This document shows, in pieces, positions 21,556-31,148 of a stretch of DNA of 64,000 nucleotides. The notes beneath the pieces are model-generated. The model was not told where the DNA came from, did not search any database, and saw only the letters and a program-made list of their open reading frames with translations. A program made the position numbers and the translations under genes. The DNA is from an uncultured Pelagibacteraceae bacterium (GTDB lineage: Bacteria; Pseudomonadota; Alphaproteobacteria; Pelagibacterales; Pelagibacteraceae): contig CABYFA010000003.1 of the NCBI GenBank assembly GCA_902518155.1, positions 31,885 to 95,884 on the forward strand. Direction: 5' to 3'. Each line of letters begins with the position of its first letter. Position 1 is the stretch's first letter.

Positions 21556-23377
21556 AATTGGAAAAGAAGTAATTAAAAAAGAACTACCATTAATACCAAA
21601 GCTTCCTGGTGTTTACCGCATGCTAAATGACAAAGGAGAAATTCTTTATGTTGGAAAAGCAAAAAATTTACCTAATAGACTTAAAAGTTATATTGCGGAA
21701 AAAAACCATATTATCAGAACAGAGAGAATGTTATCTCAAACAAAAAAACTTGAGATTACAACTACCTCGAATGAAAGTGAGGCTTTATTGCTTGAAGCCA
21801 ACTTAATTAAAAAACACAAACCAAAATTTAATATTTTACTTAGAGATGATAAATCTTTTCCTTTTATATTTATTAGTAATAAAGATGTCTGGCCTCAGAT
21901 AAGACGACACAGAGGAAAAAAAACCAAAGAAGGTTTTTATTTTGGTCCATTTGCATCTGCTGGCTCAGCAAATTGGACTATAAAGATGATACAAAAAATT
22001 TTCCATTTAAGAGTATGTGATGATACAGTTTTCAAAAATCGAGAACGCCCATGCATTCTTTATCAAATAAAAAGGTGTTCTGGACCTTGTGTTGGATATG
22101 TCGAAAAGGAGGACTACAAGAAAACTGTTGATGATGCGATAGAATTCGTTTCGGGAAAATCGAGAAAAATTCAAAAAAGTCTTTCAGATCAGATGGAAAA
22201 AGCTAGTGAAGATTTAGATTTTGAGAAAGCTGTAATTTTGAGAGATAGAATAAAATCATTAAATATTATTCAATCTTCCCAAAGAATCAATGAAGCAAAT
22301 TTAATCGAGGCCGACGTGATTGCAGGTTATAAAGAGTCTGGAAAAACTTGTATTCAGGTTTTTTTTTATCGTTCAAAACAAAATTGGGGTAACCAGGCAT
22401 TTTTTCCAAAACATGATCCAGATGAAAGTCTAAGTAACATACTTAATTCTTTTGTTTCACAATTTTATGAAAATAAAAGTGTGCCTTCGTCGATAATAAT
22501 TTCCGAAGAAATTAAAGAAAAAAATCTGATTGAAAAAACTCTCTCTAAAAAAGAGGGTAAACAAGTAAACTTATCTGTTGCAAAAAAAGGGTCAAAACTA
22601 AAAGTTATCAATCAAGCAATAAAAAATGCAAAAGAAAGTTTAAATCGAAAACTTTATGAAAGTCAGAATAATAGAGAATTATTTGACTCAGTTGCGAGTA
22701 AATTTAATCTTGAGACAAATATAAATTTAGTAGAGGTTTATGATAATAGCCATATTCAAGGAACAAATAGTGTGGGGGCCTTAATTGCATTCGGCGAAGA
22801 AGGTTTTATTAAGAAAAGATATAGAAAATTTAACATTAAATCTAAAAAGAATGAACAAGATGATTATGGAATGATGCGAGAAGTATTGAGCAGAAGGTTT
22901 AAAAGAGCAATTCAAGAAAAAGACAATTATCTCACCTTTCCTGATTTAGTAATAGTTGATGGCGGAAAAGGTCAATATTCTGTTGCAAGAGACTCTTTAA
23001 ATGAATTAGGACTTCACGAAATACCAATTATCGCGATTGCTAAGGGAAAATTTAGAAATAGTGGCAATGAAACTTTTTTTCATAATGGCAAAGAATATAA
23101 ATTCAAAAAACACGACCCTACCCTTTTCTTTCTTCAAAGAATAAGAGATGAATCTCATCGTTTTGCGATTAGTGCTCATAGAGCAAAGAGAAAAAGAGGG
23201 ATTAGTAAGTCTTTGCTAGATCAGATTGAGGGTATTGGATCTATCAGAAAAAGGGCTTTATTAAATCATTTTGGATCTGCTCGAGCAGTAGAGTCTGCCA
23301 GTCTAGATGAAATAAAATCAGTTGAGGGTGTTGAGGAAAAAGTTGCAAAAAAGATATATAACTTCTTTCACGAATAA
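21542..23377 (+). CDS. uvrC: Excinuclease ABC subunit C
   Basis: UvrC makes both incisions around UvrB-marked lesions. The start is placed at the ATG at 21542 ([16 protein letters not shown]), giving 611 residues. The GIY-YIG domain is at the N-terminus ([20 protein letters not shown]), followed by a cysteine-containing region ([17 protein letters not shown]), a UVR motif ([17 protein letters not shown]), the RNase H-like endonuclease domain with [20 protein letters not shown], and C-terminal helix-hairpin-helix repeats ([18 protein letters not shown]). It overlaps folB and is followed 5 bases later by pgsA; uvrC-pgsA adjacency is common in proteobacteria. Confidence 0.98.
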   Translation: MISSEIGKEVIKKELPLIPKLPGVYRMLNDKGEILYVGKAKNLPNRLKSYIAEKNHIIRTERMLSQTKKLEITTTSNESEALLLEANLIKKHKPKFNILLRDDKSFPFIFISNKDVWPQIRRHRGKKTKEGFYFGPFASAGSANWTIKMIQKIFHLRVCDDTVFKNRERPCILYQIKRCSGPCVGYVEKEDYKKTVDDAIEFVSGKSRKIQKSLSDQMEKASEDLDFEKAVILRDRIKSLNIIQSSQRINEANLIEADVIAGYKESGKTCIQVFFYRSKQNWGNQAFFPKHDPDESLSNILNSFVSQFYENKSVPSSIIISEEIKEKNLIEKTLSKKEGKQVNLSVAKKGSKLKVINQAIKNAKESLNRKLYESQNNRELFDSVASKFNLETNINLVEVYDNSHIQGTNSVGALIAFGEEGFIKKRYRKFNIKSKKNEQDDYGMMREVLSRRFKRAIQEKDNYLTFPDLVIVDGGKGQYSVARDSLNELGLHEIPIIAIAKGKFRNSGNETFFHNGKEYKFKKHDPTLFFLQRIRDESHRFAISAHRAKRKRGISKSLLDQIEGIGSIRKRALLNHFGSARAVESASLDEIKSVEGVEEKVAKKIYNFFHE

Positions 23378-23382
23378 AGATT

Positions 23383-23967
23383 ATGCTAAGAAAAATACCT
23401 AACATACTAACAGTAGGTAGAATTTTAATTGTACCTTTTTTTGTTTTAGCTTTCTATTTACCTGGATTTTATGGAGATCTAACTGCTTTAGTATTATTCA
23501 TAATTGCATCGTTTACAGATTTTTTAGATGGAATGTTGGCTAGACTACTTGGAGAAGAGTCTAAATTGGGCGAATTATTAGATCCAATTGCAGATAAAAT
23601 TATTGTAGCTGCTGCACTAATTTTATTAGTTATGGATGGCACAATTAAACATTATGAGGTTATTGCTGCAATTATAATTTTAACAAGAGAAATATTAATA
23701 TCTGGTCTTAGGGAATTTTTAGCAAAAGGTAAAATTAAACTACCTGTCTCTAATCTAGCAAAATTAAAAACAGTTTTACAAATGGTCTCAATTGGTCTTT
23801 TACTTTCTGGGGATACAGGAAATAAAATCATCAATTTTCAAGACTATAACGCTCAAACTATTGGTATAATTTTATTGTGGCTATCAGCAGCTTTGACTTT
23901 GTTCACAGGTTATGAGTATATACGTAAAGGAATAGACCATGCTATATCAGAAGACAATAAAGATTAG
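23383..23967 (+). CDS. pgsA: CDP-diacylglycerol-glycerol-3-phosphate 3-phosphatidyltransferase
   Basis: PgsA makes phosphatidylglycerol phosphate, the committed step to phosphatidylglycerol and cardiolipin. The 194-residue integral membrane protein has the CDP-alcohol phosphatidyltransferase signature DG-x2-AR-x8-G-x3-D-x3-D, seen in FLDGMLARLLGEESKLGELL followed by DPIADK near residue 52. Several hydrophobic helices follow. Its last 4 bases overlap the 3' end of the convergent ilvE gene. Confidence 0.95.
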   Translation: MLRKIPNILTVGRILIVPFFVLAFYLPGFYGDLTALVLFIIASFTDFLDGMLARLLGEESKLGELLDPIADKIIVAAALILLVMDGTIKHYEVIAAIIILTREILISGLREFLAKGKIKLPVSNLAKLKTVLQMVSIGLLLSGDTGNKIINFQDYNAQTIGIILLWLSAALTLFTGYEYIRKGIDHAISEDNKD

Positions 23968-24845
23968 GCAGCTTTTTTCTTTTTAACCAAAGCTAAATAG
24001 CCCTCATTTAAATCAATTATTAAATCGCAAACTTTAAATTGATAATCTGCTATAGTAGATACAGGGGTTACTTCAGCTGCAGTGCCTGTTAAAAAACATC
24101 CAACAAAATCTTTTAATTCTTCTGGTTTTATTTTTCTCTCATGTACTTTGATATTTTTAGATTTTGCAATTTGAATTACAGTTCTTCGAGTAATTCCATC
24201 TAAAAAAGAGTCTGGTATTGGAGTGTGTAGCTCACCATTTTTATCTTTGAAAAAGATATTTGCTCCAGTTGCCTCTGCAATATTATCCTCGTGATCTAAC
24301 ATAAGCGAGTCTGTATAACCTTGTTTTTCTGCTTCGTGTTTTGAAAGAGTACAAATCATATACAATCCAGAAGCTTTTGTGTCCCAAGGAATAGTATTAG
24401 GGGCGGGTCTTCGCCAGTTAGAAATATTTAATTTGATACCTTCAATCTTAAGTTTAGGATCAAAATATGAACCCCACTCCCAAGTTGCAATTGCTACATG
24501 AATTTTTGTTTGCTGAGCTGAAATAGCCATCATTTCACTGCCTCTCCAAACTACAGGTCTGACATATCCATTCTCTACTTTTTGAGTAGAGATTATTTTA
24601 TTGCTCGCTTTATTAATTTCATCTTCGCTATATGGTATCTCAATTCCCATTCTCTTTGCTGAGTAAAATAATCTTGAAGTATGTTCCTCTAATTTAAAAA
24701 TTGAACCATCATACACACGTTCTCCCTCGAAAACACAGCTCGCATAATGTAATCCATGGCTGAGAACATGAACCTTAACATCAGACCAATCGACTAATTC
24801 GCCATTGTACCATATTTTACCTGATCTTTTATCGTAGGGTATCAT
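23964..24845 (-). CDS. ilvE: Branched-chain amino acid aminotransferase
   Basis: Class IV PLP aminotransferase (293 residues) for the last step of leucine, isoleucine and valine synthesis. Motifs include KIWYNGELVDWSDVKVHVLS near residue 10, GLHYASCVFEGERVYDG, and the PLP-lysine region WDTKASGLYM near residue 153, followed by EATGANIFF. The start at 24845 (MIPYDKRSGKIWYNG) fits the family and lies 25 bases after the -10 of a strong promoter; the longer frame to 24899 would run through that promoter. Divergent from the MarR/two-component cluster. Confidence 0.95.
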   Translation of the reverse strand: MIPYDKRSGKIWYNGELVDWSDVKVHVLSHGLHYASCVFEGERVYDGSIFKLEEHTSRLFYSAKRMGIEIPYSEDEINKASNKIISTQKVENGYVRPVVWRGSEMMAISAQQTKIHVAIATWEWGSYFDPKLKIEGIKLNISNWRRPAPNTIPWDTKASGLYMICTLSKHEAEKQGYTDSLMLDHEDNIAEATGANIFFKDKNGELHTPIPDSFLDGITRRTVIQIAKSKNIKVHERKIKPEELKDFVGCFLTGTAAEVTPVSTIADYQFKVCDLIIDLNEGYLALVKKKKAA

Positions 24846-24870
24846 TATGAAATAAAAAATTCTTACTGAA

Positions 24871-24899
24871 AAAATATCTTTGTATCTGTAATATGTCAA
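24871..24899 (-). promoter_or_regulatory. Promoter of ilvE
   Basis: Minus strand: consensus -35 TTGACA (24894-24899), 17-base spacer, -10 TATTTT (24871-24876), giving a short leader of about 18 bases before the ATG at 24845. The element occupies most of the 69-base gap to the divergent MarR gene, so the two transcription units probably influence each other. Confidence 0.75.
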
Positions 24900-24914
24900 T
24901 ATAACTTACCAATA

Positions 24915-25352
24915 ATGAAACAACTTTTATATCTAAAAGATGATCAATTAAAAGATTTGATCGAAAAGCTTTTTATAGGTTACAGAGAAACATTTTCAGA
25001 CTCAAAAAAAATATTAAATAAGTATAAAATTGGCCTAGCGCACCAAAAAGTCATTCATTTGTTATCTATGTATGAAGGGATAACTATTTCAGAATTACTC
25101 AAAAGACTTAAAGTGACCAAGCAAAGCCTTAATAGAGTTTTAAAAGATCTAATTAAACTAGATATAATTATTTTTAAAAAAGATGAGCAGGATACAAGAA
25201 TAAAACACGTATTTCTTAATGATAAAGGAAAAAAAATATTTAATGAAATTTTTGAAATTCAAAAAAAAAGGATTCATAGCGCGTTACTTAACTCAAGCTC
25301 AGAAGAAGTCATTAACTTTGATAACGTTTTAAAAAAAATAATTAATGGATAA
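24915..25352 (+). CDS. MarR-family regulator, PetP-like
   Basis: A 145-residue winged-helix protein: IGLAHQKVIHLLSMYEGITI and SELLKRLKVTKQSLNRVLKD form the recognition helix region (residues 40-75), and KDEQDTRIKHVFLNDKGKK is the wing. It is followed by an OmpR-class response regulator (8-base overlap). This MarR-plus-response-regulator pairing matches the petP-petR arrangement of Rhodobacter capsulatus, where both are needed for cytochrome bc1 expression; the bc1 genes here are about 8 kb downstream. The match to PetP is by context and class, so the target is inference. Confidence 0.75.
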   Translation: MKQLLYLKDDQLKDLIEKLFIGYRETFSDSKKILNKYKIGLAHQKVIHLLSMYEGITISELLKRLKVTKQSLNRVLKDLIKLDIIIFKKDEQDTRIKHVFLNDKGKKIFNEIFEIQKKRIHSALLNSSSEEVINFDNVLKKIING

Positions 25353-26022
25353 TTTTGTAGCCCATATTTTAGTTGTTGATGATGATGAAGGTATCAGAAC
25401 TCTTGTTAAAAAATATTTAAATGAAAATAATTACCTAGTTACAACCGCAAATAGTTCTGAAGATGCTTTTGAAAAAATACAAATAATTAAATTTGATCTA
25501 ATCATACTAGATATTATGATGCCTGGAAAAAGTGGCTTAGAGTTTATTAAAGAAAATCAAAAAAAATTAGATACACCTGTGATTTTATTGACTGCGAAAG
25601 GTGAAGCAAATGAAAGAGTTGAGGGTTTAGAAGTTGGTGCTGATGACTATCTTCCAAAACCTTTTGAACCTAGGGAGTTAATATTGAGAATTCAAAATAT
25701 AATTCAAAAAACAAAAAAAAGTGATCAAAAACGAGTAATACAATTTGAAAATATTAAAATCGATTTAAATAAACAACTAATAATCAAAAAAAATAAAGAG
25801 TACAAAATTAATAACACAGAGAAAAAAATTTTAGAAAAAATGATTAATAATCCCGGTAAAACTTTTTCGCGGGAAGATATTAGTATTTTAACTGAGCTTG
25901 ATAAAGAGAGATCAATAGATGTTATTATCACAAGACTTAGAAAAAAAATTGAAATTGATCCAAAAAATCCAAAGTTTTTACAAACAATAAGAGGAGCTGG
26001 ATATGTTCTATGGATTGAGTAA
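25345..26022 (+). CDS. OmpR-family response regulator, PetR-like
   Basis: A 225-residue two-domain regulator. Receiver domain: acidic pocket VVDDDEGIRTLV near residue 10, phospho-acceptor Asp in LIILDIMMPGKSGLEF near residue 55, and the Lys in DDYLPKPFEPRELILRI near residue 107. The DNA-binding winged helix at the C-terminus ends RSIDVIITRLRKKIE then TIRGAGYVLWIE. It overlaps both the MarR gene upstream and the histidine kinase downstream (20 bases), so the three are one operon. Confidence 0.93.
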   Translation: MDNFVAHILVVDDDEGIRTLVKKYLNENNYLVTTANSSEDAFEKIQIIKFDLIILDIMMPGKSGLEFIKENQKKLDTPVILLTAKGEANERVEGLEVGADDYLPKPFEPRELILRIQNIIQKTKKSDQKRVIQFENIKIDLNKQLIIKKNKEYKINNTEKKILEKMINNPGKTFSREDISILTELDKERSIDVIITRLRKKIEIDPKNPKFLQTIRGAGYVLWIE

Positions 26023-27322
26023 ATTTTTTAAGAATATACTTCCAAAAAGATTATTTTACAGAGCTTTATTAATTGTTGCTGTTCCAGTCATAGTTTTACA
26101 ATTGGTAATTACTATTGTTTTTTTTGATAGCCTTTGGATCAAGACAAATAAAGGTATGACTAAAGCGTTAGTAAATGAAATTAATACTTTCATTGAAGTT
26201 TATTCTGATGAAATTTATAAAAAAGATGAAATTAAAAATGTTTTTTCAGTTTACCAAGACTTAAATATAGATTTTGTTGATAACAAAGATTTTATTTATA
26301 CTTTTGATGAAAGATGGTTTAGCCCGATAGATAGGACTTTAAGAAGAGAACTCAAGTCAAAATTTGGGAATGGAAATTTTTGGTTTAATACAACCTCATA
26401 CAAAGAGTTAATTGATATTAGAATAAAATATCAGTCTGGGTATTTTAAGTTTTTAGTTCCAAGAGATAGAGTGACGACTTCCTCAGCTCGTATCTTTGCA
26501 CTTTGGATAACAGTTCCTGCAATCATAATGATTTTAATTTCATTAATTTTTTTAAAAAATCAAACGAGACCGATAACTAATCTTGCAAAAGCAGCTGAAA
26601 AATTTGGTCGGGGAGAAGAAATTGATGAATTTAAACCCTCTGGTGCAGCAGAAATCAGACAAGCTGGTTATGAATTTGATAGAATGAGAAAAAGAATTTT
26701 AAGACATCTTAATCAAAGATCAGAAATGTTATCTGGCATTAGTCACGACTTAAGAACTCCTTTAACAAGAATGAAATTACAAATAGCATTTATAAAAGAT
26801 GAAGAATTAAGTAAAAAATTATCCGAAGATATTAACGAAATGGAAAAAATGCTAAATGAGTATTTGCAGTTTACCAGCTCGTCATACCTTGAAAAAGATG
26901 AGGAATTTAATATTAGCGAATTAGTTAATGAAATAGTAAAGAAGTATGAAAATGAAAACATATCATCCAAAATTACACCAAGAATTTATATAAGCGGTAG
27001 AAAAAACTTAATCAAAAGATGTGTTAATAATCTAATAGATAATGCAATTAAATATGCGAAAAAAGTAAATGTAGATATTACTAAAAGTAGTAACAACTTA
27101 TTCATTAAAATTGAAGACAACGGTCCTGGTATACCAGAGACAGAATATGATAATGTTTTCAAACCTTTTTACAAAATTGATAAAGGTCGAGCTGAAACAA
27201 AATCAAGCGTTGGACTTGGATTATCTATAGCGTCTGACATTATCAGATCACACGGGGGAAATATAAAGTTAGCTAAGTCACCCATGGGTGGTTTGGAAGC
27301 TAAGATCTTTTTGCCTTTTTAA
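26003..27322 (+). CDS. Sensor histidine kinase, EnvZ-like
   Basis: A 439-residue membrane kinase and probable partner of the overlapping response regulator. Two transmembrane helices (about residues 18-38 and 158-180) bracket a periplasmic sensor domain of roughly 120 residues. A HAMP domain follows (RPITNLAKAAEKFGRGEE), then the phospho-acceptor H-box SGISHDLRTPLTRMKLQ near residue 248, and the ATPase boxes NLIDNAIKYAKK, IEDNGPGIPE and SSVGLGLSIASDIIRSHGG. Its last 23 bases overlap the convergent ubiK gene. Confidence 0.94.
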   Translation: MFYGLSKFFKNILPKRLFYRALLIVAVPVIVLQLVITIVFFDSLWIKTNKGMTKALVNEINTFIEVYSDEIYKKDEIKNVFSVYQDLNIDFVDNKDFIYTFDERWFSPIDRTLRRELKSKFGNGNFWFNTTSYKELIDIRIKYQSGYFKFLVPRDRVTTSSARIFALWITVPAIIMILISLIFLKNQTRPITNLAKAAEKFGRGEEIDEFKPSGAAEIRQAGYEFDRMRKRILRHLNQRSEMLSGISHDLRTPLTRMKLQIAFIKDEELSKKLSEDINEMEKMLNEYLQFTSSSYLEKDEEFNISELVNEIVKKYENENISSKITPRIYISGRKNLIKRCVNNLIDNAIKYAKKVNVDITKSSNNLFIKIEDNGPGIPETEYDNVFKPFYKIDKGRAETKSSVGLGLSIASDIIRSHGGNIKLAKSPMGGLEAKIFLPF

Positions 27323-27551
27323 TTTTCTTTTTTTTTGTAAATTTTAATTGATCAATTTTTTTTTCTAAATTTTCAACTCTTTTTGAGAGAACTTCAAATT
27401 CATCTTTACTTGTTAACTTCATTTTAAAAACTATTTCATCTCTTTTAGATTTTAAAATAGTCATAATTTCATTAGCTATATCTTTTGATGATACTAAGCC
27501 TTGTTCAAATAATTTACCGAGTTTTTCAATTACAAACTTTGAGTTTTTCAT
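27300..27551 (-). CDS. UbiK/BMFP-family ubiquinone-biosynthesis accessory factor
   Basis: A small 83-residue coiled-coil protein resembling UbiK (YqiC), which binds lipids or membranes and assists the ubiquinone biosynthesis complex. The central LKSKRDEIVFKMKLTSKDEF corresponds to the family's conserved L-x-L-V-x-R-E-E-F segment, and the C-terminal heptads EVLSKRVENLEKKIDQLK form the trimeric coiled coil; the tail is lysine-rich. It converges on the histidine kinase gene with a 23-base overlap and is divergent from lgt. Confidence 0.75.
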   Translation of the reverse strand: MKNSKFVIEKLGKLFEQGLVSSKDIANEIMTILKSKRDEIVFKMKLTSKDEFEVLSKRVENLEKKIDQLKFTKKKKIKKAKRS

Positions 27552-27601
27552 ATATTAATTTAATAACTTATTATAATTATAATTTATATTTAAAAATAAA
27601 A

Positions 27602-28384
27602 ATGTTCATTAATAATTTTGACCCAGTTGCATTTCAAATTTTTTCATTTGAGATTAGATGGTATTCTCTAGCTTATATTGTTGGTATTTTATTAGGGTGG
27701 TTTTTAAGTAAAAAATTTTTTATTTCTGAGCTGAAAGTAAAGGAAAAATTTGACGATTATTTAACTTATCTAATTTTAGGTTTAATTATCGGTGGCAGAT
27801 TAGGTTATGTTGTATTTTATAACTTTGAATTTTATGTCAATAATTTATTAGATATCTTAAAAATTTGGCAAGGCGGTATGTCATTTCATGGGGGAGTTAT
27901 AGGGATCATAATTGCAAGTTACTTTTTCGCGAAAAGAAATTCACAAAGTTCATTTAGTTATTTAGATATCGTGTCTTTTGTTGCACCCATAGGTATTTTT
28001 TTTGGCAGAATAGCAAATTTTATAAATTCAGAACTTTATGGTATCGAAACAAATGTTTCTTGGGCAGTCCAATTTACAAAAGTAGATAATTTATATCGAC
28101 ATCCTACTCAGTTATATGAAGCATTTTTTGAGGGTGTAGTTCTATTTTTAGTTTTATTATATTTCAAAAATAAGAGTTTCTCCAAAAAACCTGGTTTTAT
28201 CTCTAGTATATTTTTAGTTTTTTATTCAATTTTTAGATTTGCAATTGAGTTTCTAAGAGTTCCTGATGACCAACTAGGCTATTTATTATTCAATTTAACT
28301 ATGGGACAACTTATAAGTATCTTTTTTTTAATAATCGGATGTTATTTATTAATCTCTAAATATGAAAACAAGCAAAATAGTTAA
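27602..28384 (+). CDS. lgt: Prolipoprotein diacylglyceryl transferase
   Basis: Lgt transfers diacylglycerol from phosphatidylglycerol to the lipobox cysteine of prolipoproteins. The start at 27602 (MFINNFDPVAFQIFSFEIRW) matches the family and gives 260 residues. The signature is seen in LILGLIIGGRLGYVVFYN, then WQGGMSFHGGVIG, the lgt motif GRIANFINSELYG near residue 138, and RHPTQLYEA. Multiple transmembrane helices. First gene of the conserved lgt-midA-pgeF-prs block; it overlaps midA by 23 bases. Confidence 0.96.
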   Translation: MFINNFDPVAFQIFSFEIRWYSLAYIVGILLGWFLSKKFFISELKVKEKFDDYLTYLILGLIIGGRLGYVVFYNFEFYVNNLLDILKIWQGGMSFHGGVIGIIIASYFFAKRNSQSSFSYLDIVSFVAPIGIFFGRIANFINSELYGIETNVSWAVQFTKVDNLYRHPTQLYEAFFEGVVLFLVLLYFKNKSFSKKPGFISSIFLVFYSIFRFAIEFLRVPDDQLGYLLFNLTMGQLISIFFLIIGCYLLISKYENKQNS

Positions 28385-29405
28385 TTTACCCTTAGATAAG
28401 TTTATCAATATCTCTTTATATAATAAAAAGTCTGGTTACTACATAAAAAAAAATCCATTCGGCAAACAAGGGGATTTTATTACAGCTCCTAATGTATCAA
28501 GATTATTTTCTGAAATTATTGCTATTTGGATTGTAAGTTTTTGGAAAAGTATAGGATCACCAAAAGAATTCAACTTAATCGAACTTGGAGCAGGTAATGC
28601 TGCAATGATGAAAGTTCTTATAGAAAGTTTTAAAAAGTTTCCATCGTTTTTCAAATCCTGCAGGTTGGTAATTTATGAGATAAGTCCTACTTTAAAGAAA
28701 ATACAAAAAAAAGAATTATTAAATTCAGATGTAAATTGGATAAACAATTTAAAAAAGATTAAAAAAATTCCTAGTATATTTGTTGCAAATGAGTTTTTTG
28801 ATGCACTTGCGATTAAACAATTTGAAAAAAAAGGAAATCTTTGGTTTGAAAAATTTGTAAGTTTAAAAAAAAAAAAAACTTTTTTCTCGGAAAAAAAGAT
28901 TAATATGAAAAATTATGAAAAAAAGATTAATTTTAAAATATCTAAAAACCAGAGTTTTATAGAATATTCAGAGCTTGGTATTAATTATCTGAAACAAATT
29001 TCTAAAATAATCAAAGTGAGATCTGGAGGAATTTTAATTATAGATTATGGATATAATGAAGATAAAATGAAAAATACTTTACAAGCATTATATAAACACG
29101 AATATTCAGATGTTTTAACTAATATTGGTAACTCAGATATCACGCATAATATTAATTTCCGACTATTTGAAAAAATAATCAAAAAACTGGGTGGATTAAA
29201 GCATAATTTAACAACACAAAAAGAATTTCTTACAAAAATGGGTATCCATGAAAGAGCTGAGATGATTGCAAAAAATCAAAACTTTTTAAAAAAAGCAGAT
29301 ATTTATTACAGATTAAAAAGACTAACAGATGATAAACAAATGGGAAGATTGTTTAAAGTTATGTTAATAAAAAATCAAAAAAACAATTTTAATTTAGGGT
29401 TTTGA
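28362..29405 (+). CDS. MidA/NDUFAF7-family SAM-dependent methyltransferase
   Basis: A 347-residue class I methyltransferase of the DUF185 family. In mitochondria the homologue NDUFAF7 dimethylates an arginine in a complex I subunit; the bacterial substrate is likely similar but unproven. Visible signatures are GKQGDFITAPNVSRLFSEII (near residue 35), the SAM-binding NLIELGAGNAAMMKVL, VANEFFDALAIKQFEKKG, and ILIIDYGYNEDKMKNTLQAL. It sits between lgt and pgeF, a placement conserved in alphaproteobacteria. Confidence 0.88.
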   Translation: MKTSKIVNLPLDKFINISLYNKKSGYYIKKNPFGKQGDFITAPNVSRLFSEIIAIWIVSFWKSIGSPKEFNLIELGAGNAAMMKVLIESFKKFPSFFKSCRLVIYEISPTLKKIQKKELLNSDVNWINNLKKIKKIPSIFVANEFFDALAIKQFEKKGNLWFEKFVSLKKKKTFFSEKKINMKNYEKKINFKISKNQSFIEYSELGINYLKQISKIIKVRSGGILIIDYGYNEDKMKNTLQALYKHEYSDVLTNIGNSDITHNINFRLFEKIIKKLGGLKHNLTTQKEFLTKMGIHERAEMIAKNQNFLKKADIYYRLKRLTDDKQMGRLFKVMLIKNQKNNFNLGF

Positions 29406-29406
29406 T

Positions 29407-30165
29407 TTGATCACCTCTCGAAAATTATTAAAAAACAAAAATATTAGTCATGGTTTTTTTAATAAAAATGGAGGAAAATCAAAAGGGATATATAAAAGTC
29501 TAAATTGTGGTCCCGGTTCTCACGATAACAAAAATAATATTTTAAAAAATTTAAAGATTGTCAAAGATAAAATAGGAAAAAAAACAAAAAATATTTATTT
29601 AGTACATCAAGTACATAGCAATAAGTTAGTTTTTCTAAATGAAAGCTCTAAATTAAAAAAAAAAATTAAAGCTGACGCGATTATAACTAATCAAAAAAAA
29701 CTACCGATAGCTGTATTGACCGCTGATTGTGTACCAGTGTTATTATATGACTATAAAAAAAAAATTATCGCAGCTATCCATGCTGGTTGGAAGGGTGCGT
29801 ATAGAGGGATAATCAGAAATGTTATTAATTTTATGCATAAAAAAGGGTGTAATCCAAAAAATATCATAGGAGCAATTGGTCCGTCAATTACTCAAAAAAA
29901 CTACGAAGTAAAAGCTGACTTTAAAAAGAAATTTATTAAAAAACACAAAAAAAACAAAATTTTCTTTAAAAATAAAAATGAACTAATTTATTTTGATTTA
30001 CCAAATTATGTTAAATCTCAACTTAAATCACAAAAAATCAATAAAATTGATATGATTAAAATTGATACATTCGATAGAAAAAATAATTTTTTTAGTGCAA
30101 GAAGATCATTAAAATTAAATCTAAATGATTATGGTAGAAATATTTCAATAATTATGATTAATTAA
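29407..30165 (+). CDS. pgeF: YfiH/PgeF-family laccase-domain protein
   Basis: A 252-residue Cu-oxidase_4 domain protein. Family members have purine nucleoside/adenosine-processing activity, and PgeF corrects wrongly incorporated residues in peptidoglycan precursors in E. coli. The metal site residues are visible: His in [10 protein letters not shown] (near residue 71), Cys in [11 protein letters not shown] (near residue 107), and His in [14 protein letters not shown] (near residue 124). TTG at 29407 is the probable start, one base after the midA stop. Lies between midA and prs. Confidence 0.88.
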   Translation: MITSRKLLKNKNISHGFFNKNGGKSKGIYKSLNCGPGSHDNKNNILKNLKIVKDKIGKKTKNIYLVHQVHSNKLVFLNESSKLKKKIKADAIITNQKKLPIAVLTADCVPVLLYDYKKKIIAAIHAGWKGAYRGIIRNVINFMHKKGCNPKNIIGAIGPSITQKNYEVKADFKKKFIKKHKKNKIFFKNKNELIYFDLPNYVKSQLKSQKINKIDMIKIDTFDRKNNFFSARRSLKLNLNDYGRNISIIMIN

Positions 30166-30172
30166 ACTTTTC

Positions 30173-31105
30173 ATGAAATTATTAACTGGAAATAGTAATA
30201 AAATCCTAAGTAAAAATATCGCTAAATATTTGAAATCTAAACTTGTCAATTCTAGTATAAGAAAGTTTGCAGATGGAGAAATTTACATTGAAATAAATGA
30301 AAATATAAGAGGGAATAGCATTTTTATAATTCAATCTATTTCTTCACCAGCTAATGACAATTTAATGGAATTATTATTATGTATTGATGCTTTAAAAAGA
30401 TCATCAGCAAAAAATATAACTGCCGTAATTCCTTATTTTGGTTATGCAAGACAAGATAGAAAAGTTGTACCAAGAACATCTATATCAGCAAAGCTTGTTT
30501 CAAATTTAATAACTCAAGCTGGGGCAGACAGAGTTGTGACAGTCGATCTCCACGCTGGTCAAATTCAAGGTTTTTTTGATATTCCTGTCGATAACCTTTT
30601 TGCAACTCCAATCTTTGCAAGACACATTAAAAAAAAGATTAAAGGTAAAAATATAATCTGTGTTGCCCCAGATGTTGGTGGTACAGAAAGAGCGAGAGCA
30701 CTTGGTAAAATTTTAAATATTGGTTTAGCTATTGTTGATAAGAGAAGACCAAAGCCAGGACAATCACAAGTAATGAATATTATAGGAGATGTAAAAGGTA
30801 AAACATGTATCTTGGTTGATGATATAATTGACTCTGGTGGCACCATCGTCAATGCCGCTAAGGCATTAAAACAAAGAGGTGCAAAAGAGGTTTATGTTTA
30901 TATTACTCATGGAGTATTAAGTGGGGACGCGGTTAAAAAAATAAAAAATTCAGTTATTAAAAATTTAGTTATTACAGACACGATAGATAACAGCGAAAAA
31001 ACCAAAAATGTCAAAAACATAGAAGTTTTACCAATTTCCGCTCTTATGGGAGAAGCTATAAAAAGAATTTCTAATTCAACATCAGTTTCAGATTTATTCA
31101 AATAA
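30173..31105 (+). CDS. prs: Ribose-phosphate pyrophosphokinase
   Basis: Prs makes PRPP for nucleotide, histidine and tryptophan synthesis. The 310-residue protein begins [20 protein letters not shown] and has the flexible-loop and ATP-binding motifs (FGYARQDRK near residue 95, [20 protein letters not shown] near residue 125) and the PRPP-binding loop [17 protein letters not shown] near residue 212. It follows pgeF by 7 bases and precedes rplY by 43 bases. Confidence 0.97.
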   Translation: MKLLTGNSNKILSKNIAKYLKSKLVNSSIRKFADGEIYIEINENIRGNSIFIIQSISSPANDNLMELLLCIDALKRSSAKNITAVIPYFGYARQDRKVVPRTSISAKLVSNLITQAGADRVVTVDLHAGQIQGFFDIPVDNLFATPIFARHIKKKIKGKNIICVAPDVGGTERARALGKILNIGLAIVDKRRPKPGQSQVMNIIGDVKGKTCILVDDIIDSGGTIVNAAKALKQRGAKEVYVYITHGVLSGDAVKKIKNSVIKNLVITDTIDNSEKTKNVKNIEVLPISALMGEAIKRISNSTSVSDLFK

Positions 31106-31148
31106 TTACCTTGATTATTTATGAACATGGGTTAAAAACCTCTGTTTT

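Noticed and set aside
27485..27601. 39-residue N-terminal extension of lgt
   Set aside because: It runs antisense into ubiK, and Lgt proteins start shortly before the FEIRWYSLAY segment.
31110..31148. Possible leader hairpin before rplY (GGGTTAAAAACCT)
   Set aside because: Too short and AT-rich to be called a regulatory structure; no bL25 autoregulatory motif is recognisable.
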